Assembly: GCF_907164845.1 (NCBI RefSeq)
Contig: NZ_OU015430.1
Span: 2,284,001 to 2,348,000 of the forward strand
DNA: 64,000 nt
Source: Lysobacter luteus
GTDB taxonomy: Bacteria; Pseudomonadota; Gammaproteobacteria; Xanthomonadales; Xanthomonadaceae
Direction: 5' to 3'
Within the stretch, counting starts at the first letter, position 1. Every line of letters begins with the position of its first letter. Position numbers and translations under genes: made by a program. Below are positions 29,401-37,536 of the stretch, one piece after another. The notes under the pieces are model-generated. The model was not told the origin of the DNA. It saw only the letters and a list, made by a program, of their open reading frames with translations, and ran no database searches.

Positions 29401-30397
29401 GCAGTACTTCGGTGTGGCGGTACTTGCGACGCTCCAGAGCCTGGTGGGCGTCGCGGATCTCGCGCTCGCCGGGCAGGAACACCAGCACATCGCCACGGGG
29501 GTCTTCCCGGTTGATCTCGTCGCACGCGGCCACGATCGCGTCGTTGACCGTGCGCTCCCCTTCGCGGTCGCCCTCGCCTTCCAGCGGCCGGTAGCGCACT
29601 TCAACGGGGTAGCTGCGGCCTTCGACCTCGACCACCGGGGCATCGTCGAAGTGTGTGGCGAAGCGTGCGGTGTCGATCGTCGCCGAGGTGACGATGACCT
29701 TGAGGTCACGGCGCTTTTGCAGCAGCTGCTTGAGGTAGCCGAGCAGGAAGTCGATGTTGAGGCTGCGTTCGTGCGCCTCGTCGATCAGGATCGTGTCGTA
29801 GCGCGACAGCCAGCGGTCGGACTGGATCTCGGCCAGCAGGATGCCGTCGGTCATGAACTTGACCGCGGTCTGCTCGCCGACGTTCTCGTTGAACCGGACC
29901 TGGTAGCCCACTGCCCCGCCCAGCGGCGTCTGCAGTTCCTCGGCCACGCGTTTGGCGACCGCCCGCGCGGCGATCCGGCGCGGCTGGGTGCAGCCGATCA
30001 TGCCCGCCGCCCCACGGCCGGCGGCCAGGCACAGCTTGGGGATCTGGGTGGTCTTGCCCGAACCGGTCTCGCCGGCGATCACCACGACCGGGTGCGCCCG
30101 GATCAGCTCGACGATGCGGTCGGCCTCGGCCGCGATCGGCAGGGACGGATCGACCGGCGCCGCAGGCAGGTTGGCCGCCCGCGACTCGCGCCGCACCACC
30201 GACTCGGCCAGCGCCCGCTCGAACGCAGCCTGCGCCTCGGCGTCGTCGGGACGGCCGCGCCAGCGCGACCACAGCCCGTGCAGCCGGCCACGATCACGGC
30301 TCAGGCCACGGTCGATCGCCTCGCGCGCCTGCCGCAACGCGGGCGACAGCGGCGGGCGCCGTGACGTGGTCTTAGCGGGCGGATCCTTAGGATTCAT
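26411..30397 (-). CDS. hrpA: ATP-dependent RNA helicase HrpA
   Basis: A 1328-residue DEAH-box helicase of HrpA length. The motor has Walker A GETGSGKTTQIPKLC near residue 108, the DEAH box LIDEAHERSLNIDFLLGYLK near 203, SATID and the C-terminal motor motif QRKGRCGRVSEGTCYRLY. Winged-helix/HA2 and OB-like regions follow (~430-700), and then the long HrpA-specific C-terminal domain to the end. HrpA in E. coli resolves stalled ribosomes/mRNA complexes and mRNA processing; the substrate here is inferred. Divergent from dps across an 87-bp gap. Confidence 0.95.
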   Translation of the reverse strand: MNPKDPPAKTTSRRPPLSPALRQAREAIDRGLSRDRGRLHGLWSRWRGRPDDAEAQAAFERALAESVVRRESRAANLPAAPVDPSLPIAAEADRIVELIRAHPVVVIAGETGSGKTTQIPKLCLAAGRGAAGMIGCTQPRRIAARAVAKRVAEELQTPLGGAVGYQVRFNENVGEQTAVKFMTDGILLAEIQSDRWLSRYDTILIDEAHERSLNIDFLLGYLKQLLQKRRDLKVIVTSATIDTARFATHFDDAPVVEVEGRSYPVEVRYRPLEGEGDREGERTVNDAIVAACDEINREDPRGDVLVFLPGEREIRDAHQALERRKYRHTEVLPLYARLSVRDQDRVFNPGPQRRIVLATNVAETSLTVPRIRYVVDPGLARVKRYSPRGKLDRLHIEPISQASANQRKGRCGRVSEGTCYRLYSEADFQSRPEYTDPEIRRAALAGVILRMLALGLGDIERFPFLEPPDPRAIADGWQQLAELGAVDESRTMTATGRLMARMPVDVKLARMLVAANARGCLREMLVIASFLGIQDPRERPADQRAAADNAHAHFVDYSSEFVGTLKLWTAYQDAHEELTQSQLRRWCEKHFLGFLRMREWRELHRQLKLMADDLGWQQGPPLAELDAGAFANLHRALIAGLPTQIGHRQPGPEKKPGEKNPGERRPAAVYEGPRGRRFGLFPGSWLIRKPPPWVLSATLLDTEKVWAMTNAAIEPQWAIDELPHLLARRHFDPRWSRAQGRVLGSEQVSLFGLVLAPKRPIHYGGLYPEESRAIFARDALVTGEINTRAVFLKRNLATLEKAREEEAKQRRAGIVVDEDWMARWYLDRLPPHVHNAQALDAWFNKLPPPSKSALEWSLEDLLIGDETDASRFPPVIGLGDARLAVKYRFDPGAPDDGMTVAVPLHLLNALDPVRLGWLAPGFVANKAAALIKSLPKAQRRNFVPAPDFARAFAEAHPGPEADTFTGTLARFLHKVTGAEVAGVDFDEAALEPHLRANLRLHDRDGRTVLAESRDLDDLRARFGERAARAFAAHAADGMGQRGLVEFPDTPIPASVPGAAGVPAYPALHDDGDSVSLQVHAERDTALRHHPRGVRRLLWLALADKRKQARKQLPVSPRTGLLYAAIESAAPRQTGERDGDRLRGDIVDGAFASLVADGLGDIRDAEAFVARRDAVARQLFPESMERLHQAETILAAVAEARGKLESPLMGWASGNLDDMRAHLAALTPPGFLRDVPASALAGYPRYLKALALRGERALRDPTRDQARMLELKPFVDALAAAGARGEADAPEWQALRWELEELRVSLFAQELGARGVSPKKLATRLARIG

Positions 30398-30484
30398 TGA
30401 TTCGTTCGTGTCCGGACAAAACGTTCCACACCATTGCCTGCGCGCCCATTGTCGCTGCAGGCGACTATCCGAAGGAGATCACCG

Positions 30485-31075
30485 ATGGCCAAGACCCGAT
30501 CCACTGCCAAACCCGCGAAGGCGGCCAAGACCACCAAGACCACTCGCCCTGCCACCGTCGCCAGGCCGGCCGCCTCGCCGGGCTCCGGATCGAGCGCTCC
30601 GGCGATCGATATCGGGATAGGCGACCGCGATCGCAAGAACATCGCGACCGGTCTGGCGGGTTTCCTCGCCGACGCCTACACGCTGTACCTCAAGACCCAC
30701 AACTTCCACTGGAACGTCACCGGGCCGATGTTCAACGCCCTGCACGTGATGTTCGAGACCCAGTACACCGAGCAGTGGACGGCACTCGACGAGATCGCCG
30801 AGCGGATCCGCGCCCTGGGCTTCAACGCGCCGGGTTCGTACGCCGAGTTCACCCGCCTGACCACGATCCCCGAGGAACCCGGACTGGAGGATGCCGCGGA
30901 TTGGCGCGAGATGGTGCGGCAGCTGGTGGTCGGCAACGAGGCCGTCTGCCGGACTGCGCGCAAGGTGCTGAAGACCGCCGACGACGCCGGCGACGACCCG
31001 ACCGTCGACCTGCTGACCCAGCGCCTGCAGACCCACGAGAAATACGCCTGGATGCTGCGCTCGCTGTTGCAGTAG
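30485..31075 (+). CDS. dps: Dps-family ferritin-like DNA-protection protein
   Basis: A 196-residue Dps. The ferritin fold starts near residue 50 with [20 protein letters not shown]. The intersubunit ferroxidase ligands are in [20 protein letters not shown] (residues ~70-90) and [12 protein letters not shown] 40-residue N-terminal tail rich in Lys, Ala, Thr and Pro ([20 protein letters not shown]) is a likely non-specific DNA-binding extension. The ATG at 30485 follows the strong ribosome site GAAGGAGATC. Dps oxidises Fe(II) with peroxide and coats DNA in stress. A rho-independent terminator follows. Confidence 0.94.
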   Translation: MAKTRSTAKPAKAAKTTKTTRPATVARPAASPGSGSSAPAIDIGIGDRDRKNIATGLAGFLADAYTLYLKTHNFHWNVTGPMFNALHVMFETQYTEQWTALDEIAERIRALGFNAPGSYAEFTRLTTIPEEPGLEDAADWREMVRQLVVGNEAVCRTARKVLKTADDAGDDPTVDLLTQRLQTHEKYAWMLRSLLQ

Positions 31076-31100
31076 GCGCAGGCACCTGCGTAGCACTGAC

Positions 31101-31130
31101 AACCCCGGGCAGGTCCCGGGGTTTGTTTTT
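31101..31130 (+). terminator. Rho-independent terminator of dps
   Basis: A perfect 9-bp stem (AACCCCGGG / CCCGGGGTT) with a 5-nt loop is followed by TGTTTTT, 25 bp after the dps stop. It is the clearest plus-strand terminator in the window. Confidence 0.9.
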
Positions 31131-31225
31131 CCGGCCGCCTGTCCGGCAGGCGCGCAGCGACCCGGCTCGTCCTTTTCCGACCCGGTGGCGGGCGCCGCTC
31201 GGCAGGCGGCGAGACCACCGCTTGC

Positions 31226-31231
31226 TACCCT
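31226..31231 (+). promoter_or_regulatory. Extended -10 box just before recQ
   Basis: TGC-TACCCT lies 7 bp before the recQ ATG at 31239, so a transcript from it would start at or next to the ATG. No -35 is apparent. See the finding on leaderless starts. Confidence 0.4.
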
Positions 31232-31238
31232 GACGCGC

Positions 31239-33056
31239 ATGGAAAACGCCGCGCTCGAACTGCTCCGCACCACCTTCGGCCACCCCGGTTTCCGCGGCGA
31301 GCAGGCCGAGATCGTCGCGTGCGTGGCCGGCGGCAACGACGCGCTCGTGCTGATGCCCACCGGCGGCGGCAAGTCCCTGTGCTACCAGTTGCCGGCCCTG
31401 CTGCGCGACGGCTGCGGGATCGTCGTTTCGCCGTTGATCGCGTTGATGCAGGACCAGGTGGAAGCGCTACGCCAGCTCGGCGTCCGCGCGGCGTGCCTCA
31501 ATTCCAGCCTCGACGCCGGTGCCGCGGCCGAGGTCGAGCGCGACCTGCTGGCCGGCGACCTCGACCTGCTGTACGTCGCCCCGGAGCGGCTCCTGACCGG
31601 GCGCTTCCTGCACCTGCTCGAGCGCGCGCATGCCAGCCACGGCATCGCCCTGTTCGCGATCGACGAGGCGCACTGCGTATCCCATTGGGGCCACGACTTC
31701 CGGCCCGAGTACCGCCAGCTGACGATCCTCCACGAGCGCTGGCCGGACGTGCCGCGGATCGCGCTGACCGCGACGGCCGACGCCCCCACCCGTCGCGAGA
31801 TCGCCGAACGGCTCGCGCTCGAGGATGCCCGCCGTTTCGTCAGCTCGTTCGACCGGCCCAACATCCGCTACCGGGTGGTCCAGAAGGACGGCAAAGGCAG
31901 CCGCGCGCTGCTTGATTTCATCGCAGGCCACAAGGGCGAGAGCGGCATCGTCTACGCGTTCTCGCGCAAGCGCGTCGAGAAGGTCGCCGAACAGCTGCAG
32001 CTCGCCGGCATCGACGCCCTGCCCTACCACGCTGGCATGCCCAACGAGCAGCGCGCGGCCAACCAGCGCCGCTTCCTGCAGGCCGACGGCGTGGTGATGG
32101 TGGCGACGATCGCGTTCGGCATGGGCATCGACAAGCCCGACGTGCGCTTTGTCGCCCACGTCGACCTGCCCAAGTCCATCGAGGGCTACTACCAGGAAAC
32201 CGGACGCGCCGGCCGCGACGGCGAGCCAGCCGAGGCCTGGCTCAGCTATGGCCTGGGCGACGTGGTCAACCTGCGCCAGCTGATCAACCAGGGCGAGGCC
32301 GGCGAGGAGCGCAAGCAGCTGGAGGTCCGCAAGCTCGATGCACTGCTTGGATATTGCGAATCCACTGACTGCCGGCGCCAGGCCCTGCTGGGCTGGTTCG
32401 GCGAGGCCCACGAGGGCCACTGCGGCAACTGCGACAACTGCATCGATCCGCCCGAGAGCTGGGACGGCACCGAGGCCGCGCGCAAGGCGCTGAGTTGCGT
32501 GTACCGCAGCGGCCAGAGGTTCGGTGCCGGCCACCTGATCGACATCCTGCGCGGAGTGGCCACCGACAAGGTCCAGCGTTTCGGCCATGGGCAGCTGAGT
32601 ACCTGGGGCATCGGCGCGGACCTCGACGTGCGGCAGTGGAGCGGCGTGTTCCGGCAACTGGTCGCGGCCGGCCTGCTGGAAGCCGACGTCGATCGCCACA
32701 ACGCGCTGCGCCTGACCGCGCTGGCCACCCCGGTGCTGCGTGGCGAGCGCACCCTGCGCTTCCGCAAGGACGCGCCCCGATCCACGCGACGACGCGAACG
32801 CGCCGGCGCCGCGCCGATGATCGAACTCGCCCCGGAGGCCGCGCTGCGCTTCGACGCCCTGCGCGAGTGGCGCGCCACCACCGCGCGCGAACAGAACGTG
32901 CCCGCCTACGTGATCTTCCACGACGCCACGCTGCGCGCGATCGCCGCGGCCGACCCGGGGGACCTGGACGACCTGGCCGGCATCGCCGGCATCGGCGGGA
33001 CCAAGCTCGAGCGCTACGGCGAGGCCGTGCTGCAGCAGCTGTTCGACGTCGCCTGA
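31239..33056 (+). CDS. recQ: ATP-dependent DNA helicase RecQ
   Basis: A 605-residue RecQ of standard domain layout. Motor: Walker [18 protein letters not shown] near residue 40, DEAH box [19 protein letters not shown] near 141, and [18 protein letters not shown] zinc-binding segment (~371-404) has cysteines in CESTDCRRQ and CGNCDNC. A winged-helix RQC domain follows, and an HRDC domain (~530-604, [20 protein letters not shown]) closes the protein. It unwinds recombination intermediates with RecF-pathway partners. The ATG at 31239 matches the conserved start; upstream in-frame sequence is the dps-recQ intergenic region. Confidence 0.96.
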   Translation: MENAALELLRTTFGHPGFRGEQAEIVACVAGGNDALVLMPTGGGKSLCYQLPALLRDGCGIVVSPLIALMQDQVEALRQLGVRAACLNSSLDAGAAAEVERDLLAGDLDLLYVAPERLLTGRFLHLLERAHASHGIALFAIDEAHCVSHWGHDFRPEYRQLTILHERWPDVPRIALTATADAPTRREIAERLALEDARRFVSSFDRPNIRYRVVQKDGKGSRALLDFIAGHKGESGIVYAFSRKRVEKVAEQLQLAGIDALPYHAGMPNEQRAANQRRFLQADGVVMVATIAFGMGIDKPDVRFVAHVDLPKSIEGYYQETGRAGRDGEPAEAWLSYGLGDVVNLRQLINQGEAGEERKQLEVRKLDALLGYCESTDCRRQALLGWFGEAHEGHCGNCDNCIDPPESWDGTEAARKALSCVYRSGQRFGAGHLIDILRGVATDKVQRFGHGQLSTWGIGADLDVRQWSGVFRQLVAAGLLEADVDRHNALRLTALATPVLRGERTLRFRKDAPRSTRRRERAGAAPMIELAPEAALRFDALREWRATTAREQNVPAYVIFHDATLRAIAAADPGDLDDLAGIAGIGGTKLERYGEAVLQQLFDVA

Positions 33057-33072
33057 GTAGCGGCTGGAAACG

Positions 33073-33093
33073 AAAAACCCCGCCGTGGCGGGG
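33073..33093 (-). terminator. Rho-independent terminator downstream of tRNA-Lys
   Basis: Reading the minus strand, a CCCCGC / GCGGGG stem with a 4-nt loop is followed directly by TTTTT. It begins 12 bp after the tRNA 3' end and probably ends transcription of the tol-pal-que-tRNA run. On the plus strand there is no T-tract, so it is not primarily the recQ terminator. Confidence 0.88.
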
Positions 33094-33104
33094 CTTCGGG
33101 ACAG

Positions 33105-33180
33105 TGGTGGGTCGTGATGGATTCGAACCATCGACCAGCGGATTAAAAGTCCGATGCTCTACCGACTGAGCTAACGACCC
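33105..33180 (-). tRNA. tRNA-Lys (anticodon TTT), CCA encoded
   Basis: The minus strand reads GGGTCGTTAGCTCAGTCGGT at the 5' end, an anticodon loop CTTTTAA giving anticodon UUU, the T-arm GGTTCGAATCC and an acceptor stem closing with CGACCC, discriminator A and an encoded CCA. Length is 76 nt with CCA. It lies 33 bp after queC, at the end of the tol-pal-cpoB-que run, as in pseudomonads. Confidence 0.98.
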
Positions 33181-33212
33181 GCTGTCCGCCCGGCAGCGCC
33201 GGGTCGGCAATT

Positions 33213-33890
33213 CTAACGCATGTAACGGGTGGGGTCGGCGATGCCGGCGGCGGCAAAACCTTCGGCGCGCAGCCGGCACGCGTCGCAATGCCCGCACGCG
33301 CGCCCGTCCGCGTCGGCCTTGTAGCACGACACGGTCTGGCCGAAGTCCACGCCGAGGCGCACTCCCTCGCGGGCGATCGCGGCCTTGCTCATGTGCTGCA
33401 ATGGCGCGTGCACGCGGATGCCGGCACCCTCCACCCCCGCCTTGGTGGCGAGGTTGGCGAGCCGCTCGAATGCTTCGATGAACGCCGGCCGGCAGTCCGG
33501 ATACCCCGAGTAGTCGACCGCGTTGACGCCGCAGAAGATGTCCGCCGCGCCCAGGACCTCGGCCCAGCCGAGCGCGACCGACAGCATGATCGTGTTGCGT
33601 GCCGGGACGTAGGTCACCGGGATCTCGTCGGCGCCGGCGACATGGTCCAGCGGCACGTCGATGTCGTCGGTGAGCGCGGACCCGCCAATGCTGCGCAGGT
33701 CGACGTTGACGGTCTTGTGGGCCACCGCCCCCAACGCCGTCGCGACCCGGTCGGCCGCCTCCAGCTCGGACGTGTGGCGCTGCCCGTAGCGCACGCTCAA
33801 GGCGTGCACGGCAAACCCCTGCTCGCGGGCGATGGCCAGCACGACGGCGGAGTCCATGCCCCCGGACACGAGGACGACGGCGTTCTTCAT
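33213..33890 (-). CDS. queC: 7-cyano-7-deazaguanine synthase QueC
   Basis: A 225-residue ATP-pyrophosphatase family enzyme. It has the PP-loop [16 protein letters not shown] near residue 7, [29 protein letters not shown] and a C-terminal zinc site [10 protein letters not shown] with the upstream cysteine of VSCYKAD. QueC converts 7-carboxy-7-deazaguanine to preQ0 in queuosine synthesis. It starts one base after the queE stop, so the two steps are coupled. Confidence 0.96.
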   Translation of the reverse strand: MKNAVVLVSGGMDSAVVLAIAREQGFAVHALSVRYGQRHTSELEAADRVATALGAVAHKTVNVDLRSIGGSALTDDIDVPLDHVAGADEIPVTYVPARNTIMLSVALGWAEVLGAADIFCGVNAVDYSGYPDCRPAFIEAFERLANLATKAGVEGAGIRVHAPLQHMSKAAIAREGVRLGVDFGQTVSCYKADADGRACGHCDACRLRAEGFAAAGIADPTRYMR

Positions 33891-33891
33891 T

Positions 33892-34569
33892 TCAGCGCCC
33901 CGGCTCGTCGTCCCACAGGACCTTGTGCAACTGCATCTGGAAGCGGACCGGCAGGCGGTCGGCGACGATCCAGTCGGCCAGCTCGCGCGGACGCACCTGG
34001 CTGAAACTCGGCGACATCAGCACTTCGCAGCGCTCGACCAGCCGGTGCTCGGCGATGACTGCCTTCGCCCAGTCGTAGTCCTCGCGCGAGCAGACCACGA
34101 ACTTCACCTGGTCGTTGGGCGTCAACTGCGCGATGTTGGACCACAGGTTGCGTTCCACCTCGGCCGAACCCGGTGTCTTGATGTCGAGCACGCGGGAGAC
34201 GCGCAGGTCCACGGGCGCGATGTCGATCGAACCGGAGGTTTCCAGCGACACCTCGTAGCCGGCGTCGCAAAGGCGCTCCAGCAGGCCGATGCAGCGCTTT
34301 TGTGCCAACGGCTCGCCACCCGTCACGCAGACGTGCCGGACCCCGTGGCGGGCGACCTCGGCCAGGATGCCGTCGAAGTCCCACCACTCGCCGCCATGGA
34401 AGGCGTAAGCGGTGTCGCAGTACTGGCAGCGCAGCGGGCAGCCGGTCAGGCGCACGAAAACGGTCGGCCAGCCGATGCTGCGCGATTCGCCTTGCAGGGA
34501 CAGGAAGATTTCGGTCAGCCGCAGTCGCTCGGGCGAGGTCGCGGCCGCCTCGGGGACTACGGCGTTCAT
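33892..34569 (-). CDS. queE: 7-carboxy-7-deazaguanine synthase QueE (radical SAM)
   Basis: A 225-residue radical SAM enzyme. The cluster motif is CPLRCQYC near residue 44, followed by [11 protein letters not shown] and [10 protein letters not shown]. QueE turns 6-carboxytetrahydropterin into 7-carboxy-7-deazaguanine. The N-terminus [12 protein letters not shown]-like sequence ([20 protein letters not shown]) is typical. No ribosome binding site precedes the ATG; instead TAAAAT ends 6 bp before it (see promoter entry), which may mean a second, leaderless transcript besides read-through from cpoB. Confidence 0.95.
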   Translation of the reverse strand: MNAVVPEAAATSPERLRLTEIFLSLQGESRSIGWPTVFVRLTGCPLRCQYCDTAYAFHGGEWWDFDGILAEVARHGVRHVCVTGGEPLAQKRCIGLLERLCDAGYEVSLETSGSIDIAPVDLRVSRVLDIKTPGSAEVERNLWSNIAQLTPNDQVKFVVCSREDYDWAKAVIAEHRLVERCEVLMSPSFSQVRPRELADWIVADRLPVRFQMQLHKVLWDDEPGR

Positions 34570-34575
34570 GCCGTC

Positions 34576-34601
34576 ATTTTAGACCGGATGGCGGTATCCG
34601 G
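34576..34601 (-). promoter_or_regulatory. Start-proximal -10 box and hairpin before queE
   Basis: On the minus strand TAAAAT (34581-34576) ends 6 bp before the queE ATG, an arrangement that would give a leaderless mRNA. Immediately upstream is a perfect 6-bp inverted repeat CCGGAT/ATCCGG with a 6-nt loop (34601-34584). The hairpin has no T-tract after it. Confidence 0.4.
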
Positions 34602-34633
34602 GACCCTATGGCCGGTTTGCGTTGGCGCTGTGC

Positions 34634-35467
34634 TCAGCGCAGGCGGCCGAGCTGGATCGCGCCGAGGCGGTCGCTGGCGACCCGCGCGGCATCGGTGCCG
34701 GGGTAGCGGCTGGCCACCTCGGCCAGGGTGCGCTCGGCGTCGTCGAGACGGTCGAGCCCCTGCTGCGACAGCCCGACCTTGAGCATCGCGCCCGGCGCCT
34801 TGTCATGCGTCGGGTAACGCTGCATCAACGCTTCGAACTGCTCCAGCGCGAGCTTGTAGTTCTGGGTGACGTAGTAGCTCTCGCCAAGCCAGTAGAGCGC
34901 GTTGGGGGCATAGGCACCGCCGGGGAAGCGGCCGAGGAAGGCATGGAACAGGCGCGCCGATTCGGCGTACTCGCCGTTCTTGAGCGCGTCGAACGCGATG
35001 TCGTAGGCCTCGCGCTCGCCCTCCAGCTGGTCGAGCTTGCCGGGGTCGCCGTAGATCGTCGGCCCGGCGCCGGCTTCCACGGTCGGTTCGACCGCCGGGC
35101 GGGCGGCGGCGAGCGCCGGGTCGGCGACCTCCGCCGGTGTCGATGCGTCCAGCGCGGGCGTGCCTGCGCCGCCATCGAGCCGGTTGATCCTGCCGTCCAG
35201 GTCCAGGTACTGGGCCCGCGCGCTGGATTTGAGTTGTTCCTGTTCGTGGCCCAGCTGCTCGACCTGCGAGCGCAGCGCGACCACTTCTTCCTTCAGCAGG
35301 TTGACTTGGCGCAACAGGTCGACCGAGACCTGGTTGTTGCCTGCCTGCTGCTCGAGCCGGGTGACCCGCTCGGCCAGGCTCATACGCTGGGCCGAGGCGG
35401 GTGCGGCGGCCACGAGGGCCGCCGCAACCAGCGATGTCGCAATAAGCGTTTTGTGGATATTGCGCAT
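34634..35467 (-). CDS. cpoB: Cell division coordinator CpoB (YbgF)
   Basis: A 277-residue periplasmic protein. A signal peptide (TLIATSLVAAALVAAAPASAQ, cleavage near residue 25) is followed by a trimerising coiled coil (RMSLAERVTRLEQQAGNNQ to about residue 90), an Ala/Pro linker, and three C-terminal TPR-like repeats (~145-277: YDIAFDALKNGEYAESARLF, PNALYWLGESYYVTQNYKLA). CpoB ties PBP1B activity to Tol-Pal constriction; mrcB itself is encoded in this window. The ATG at 35467 is 14 bp after pal. Confidence 0.93.
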   Translation of the reverse strand: MRNIHKTLIATSLVAAALVAAAPASAQRMSLAERVTRLEQQAGNNQVSVDLLRQVNLLKEEVVALRSQVEQLGHEQEQLKSSARAQYLDLDGRINRLDGGAGTPALDASTPAEVADPALAAARPAVEPTVEAGAGPTIYGDPGKLDQLEGEREAYDIAFDALKNGEYAESARLFHAFLGRFPGGAYAPNALYWLGESYYVTQNYKLALEQFEALMQRYPTHDKAPGAMLKVGLSQQGLDRLDDAERTLAEVASRYPGTDAARVASDRLGAIQLGRLR

Positions 35468-35481
35468 CTGGCAGTGCCTTC

Positions 35482-35991
35482 TTACTTCGCGGTGTAGATG
35501 ATCTCGACGCGACGGTTGCGGGCCCAGCACTCGTCGTTGGACGCGGTGCAGGTCGGGCGCTCTTCGCCGTAGCTGTTGGTGATGATCTGCGCGCCCGAGC
35601 CGCCGTTGGCCTGGATCGCCGAGGACACGGCCAGGCCGCGACGCTCGCCCAGGCCCATGTTGTACTCGCGGCTGCCGCGTTCGTCGGCGTGGCCTTCCAG
35701 GGTCATGCGCGAGGTCGGGCGGTCACGCAGGTACTTGGCGTGGCAGCCGACGACGGCCTGGAACTCCGGACGCAGCACGTCCTGGTCAAAGTCGAAGTAC
35801 ACCACGCGCTGCCGCAGGCAGGCATCGGTATCCAGGTCGGCCGGGGTGTACGCGCCCGGGGTGGTCGGCGTCTGGGTGACCGGGGCGGGGGTGGTATCGA
35901 CCGGCGGCGGGGTTTCCTTGACCTTCTTGGAGCAGCCGATCGCCGCGGTGCACAGCAGGGCGGCCATCAGAACGCGCGTGGTGTTGTTCAT
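35482..35991 (-). CDS. pal: Peptidoglycan-associated lipoprotein Pal
   Basis: A 169-residue outer-membrane lipoprotein: signal MNNTTRVLMAALLCTAAIGC with the lipobox cysteine at residue 20, a Pro/Thr linker, and an OmpA-like peptidoglycan-binding domain (VVYFDFDQDVLRPEF, LEGHADERGSREYNMGLGER, SYGEERP, NRRVEI). Cysteines CLRQ, VGCHA, TCTA and ECWA in the mature part are more than usual and could form disulfides. The ATG at 35991 is fixed by the lipobox. Confidence 0.96.
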   Translation of the reverse strand: MNNTTRVLMAALLCTAAIGCSKKVKETPPPVDTTPAPVTQTPTTPGAYTPADLDTDACLRQRVVYFDFDQDVLRPEFQAVVGCHAKYLRDRPTSRMTLEGHADERGSREYNMGLGERRGLAVSSAIQANGGSGAQIITNSYGEERPTCTASNDECWARNRRVEIIYTAK

Positions 35992-36004
35992 CGTCAAATC
36001 CTCG

Positions 36005-36030
36005 TCTTGGCTGAACTTCTTGGCTGAACT
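36005..36030 (-). repeat. 13-bp tandem duplication upstream of pal
   Basis: Two perfect adjacent copies of TCTTGGCTGAACT (plus-strand reading; 36005-36017 and 36018-36030) lie 14 bp upstream of the pal ATG in its 95-bp leader. Confidence 0.85.
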
Positions 36031-36064
36031 TCTGGAACAGTGACACGGAGAAAAACCGGAACAA

Positions 36065-36085
36065 CGCCGTGTGATCACTACGGCG
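36065..36085 (-). terminator. Hairpin between tolB and pal, possible attenuator
   Basis: CGCCGT and ACGGCG flank a 9-nt loop containing TGATCA, one base after the tolB stop. On the minus strand a T5 run comes only after 8 further bases, so it is at best a weak terminator or RNA-stabilising element separating tolB from the highly expressed pal. Confidence 0.35.
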
Positions 36086-36086
36086 C

Positions 36087-37442
36087 CTAGGGCGTGCGGA
36101 ACGGCCCCCATGCCGGCTCGCGGACATCGCCGCCGGCAAGCACCAGGCGCTGGCGCACCCGGCCGTCGGCCGACACCGCATACAGCACCCCGCGGCCGCC
36201 TTCACGCGCAGCATAGATGATCATCGCGCCATTCGGGGCGAAGCTCGGGGACTCGTCGAGGGAACCGGGCGAAAGCGTGGTCCAGCGCGCCGACCCCAGG
36301 CTGCGGTCCATCACGGCGATGCGGTAGGTATTGCCCGCGCCCTGCGCGGTGGCGATCTTCTGGCCGTCGGGCGAGACGCTGGCGCTGGCGTTGTAGTTGC
36401 CCTGGAAGCTCACGCGGCTGGCGCTGCCACCGCCGGCCGGCACCTGGTAGATCTGCGGCTGGCCGCCGCGGTCGGACGTGAAGTACAGGGTGCCGCCGTC
36501 GGCGCTCCACGTCGGCTCGGTGTCGATGCCGAAATGGTTGGTGACCTGGGTCAGCGCCTTGCTGCCGAGGTTCATCACGTAGATCTCGGGGTTTCCGCTG
36601 CGCGACAGGGTCATCGCCATGCGGCCGCCGTCGGGGGAGAACGCCGGCGCGCTGTTGATGCCGCGGAACTTGGCGACCAGTTGGCGACTGCCGGTGCTGA
36701 TGTCCTGGATGTAGATCGACGAGCTGCCGCCTTCGAAGCTGACGTAGGCCAGGCGGTTGCCGTCGGGGCTCCACGACGGCGACAGCAGCGGCTCCGACGA
36801 GGTCACAACAGTCTGCGGGTTGAACCCGTCCGAATCGGCGACCACCAGCGCGTAGCTCGCATCGCGGCCGACACCGGTGGCGGTGATGTAGGCGATCCGG
36901 GTGAAGAACGCGCCCTTCACTCCGAGGATCTTCTCGTAGATCGCATCGGCGATCTGGTGGGCGACATCGCGCATCGCGTTGCTGCGCGCGGTCAGCGCGA
37001 AGCCGAGCAGGCGTTGCTGGGTGGCCACGTCGAACAGCTCGTACTCGACCCGGTAGGCACCGCTCCCGCCGTCGACCACGCGGCCGACCACCAGGTAATC
37101 CTGGTTGAGCGCGCGCCACGTCGGGTAGTTGACCTCGTTGCCCCGGGTCGGGCGCTCGACCAGGTCACCCTCGGGCAGGCTGCGGAACTGGCCGGACCGG
37201 TTGAGGTCGGCCGCGATCACCGCGGCGACGTCGGTGTCGGGGGCGGCGGCGCCGCCCTGGTAGGGCATCGGCACCACGGCAATTGGCAGTGCGGCCGCGT
37301 TGCCGCCGACGATGTCCAGTTCCAGTCCCTGTTGCTGGGCCGAAGCGGCGAACGGCAGCAGCAGGGCGAGCAACACAGCGGACATCGCCGCGGACCTCGC
37401 GAACCAGCGGCGGGGGGAGTACCAGCGGGGGAGTTTTTTCAT
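36087..37442 (-). CDS. tolB: Tol-Pal system protein TolB
   Basis: A 451-residue periplasmic protein with a signal peptide (AAMSAVLLALLLPFAASAQQ), an N-terminal alpha/beta domain (LDIVGGNAAALPIAVVPMPY) and a six-bladed beta-propeller of WD40-like repeats (SPSWSPDGNRLAYVSFEGG, SAPAFSPDGGRMAMTLSRSG, EPTWSADGGTLYFTSDRGG). TolB links TolA to Pal during outer-membrane constriction. ATG 37442 gives a long, Arg-rich n-region; an alternative start at the internal Met-20 is possible. Confidence 0.96.
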   Translation of the reverse strand: MKKLPRWYSPRRWFARSAAMSAVLLALLLPFAASAQQQGLELDIVGGNAAALPIAVVPMPYQGGAAAPDTDVAAVIAADLNRSGQFRSLPEGDLVERPTRGNEVNYPTWRALNQDYLVVGRVVDGGSGAYRVEYELFDVATQQRLLGFALTARSNAMRDVAHQIADAIYEKILGVKGAFFTRIAYITATGVGRDASYALVVADSDGFNPQTVVTSSEPLLSPSWSPDGNRLAYVSFEGGSSSIYIQDISTGSRQLVAKFRGINSAPAFSPDGGRMAMTLSRSGNPEIYVMNLGSKALTQVTNHFGIDTEPTWSADGGTLYFTSDRGGQPQIYQVPAGGGSASRVSFQGNYNASASVSPDGQKIATAQGAGNTYRIAVMDRSLGSARWTTLSPGSLDESPSFAPNGAMIIYAAREGGRGVLYAVSADGRVRQRLVLAGGDVREPAWGPFRTP

Positions 37443-37536
37443 CAGCAGGTCCTGACAGCAAGGCTGAAGTCTTAACAGCATGCGTGTGAACGCTTTCTCA
37501 AAGCTGAACGCGCGAATCGGCAGTGTCTCAAGGCGC

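Noticed and set aside
36065-36085. Strong terminator between tolB and pal
   Set aside because: The stem is short and the T-run comes 8 bases later; kept only as a weak attenuator candidate.
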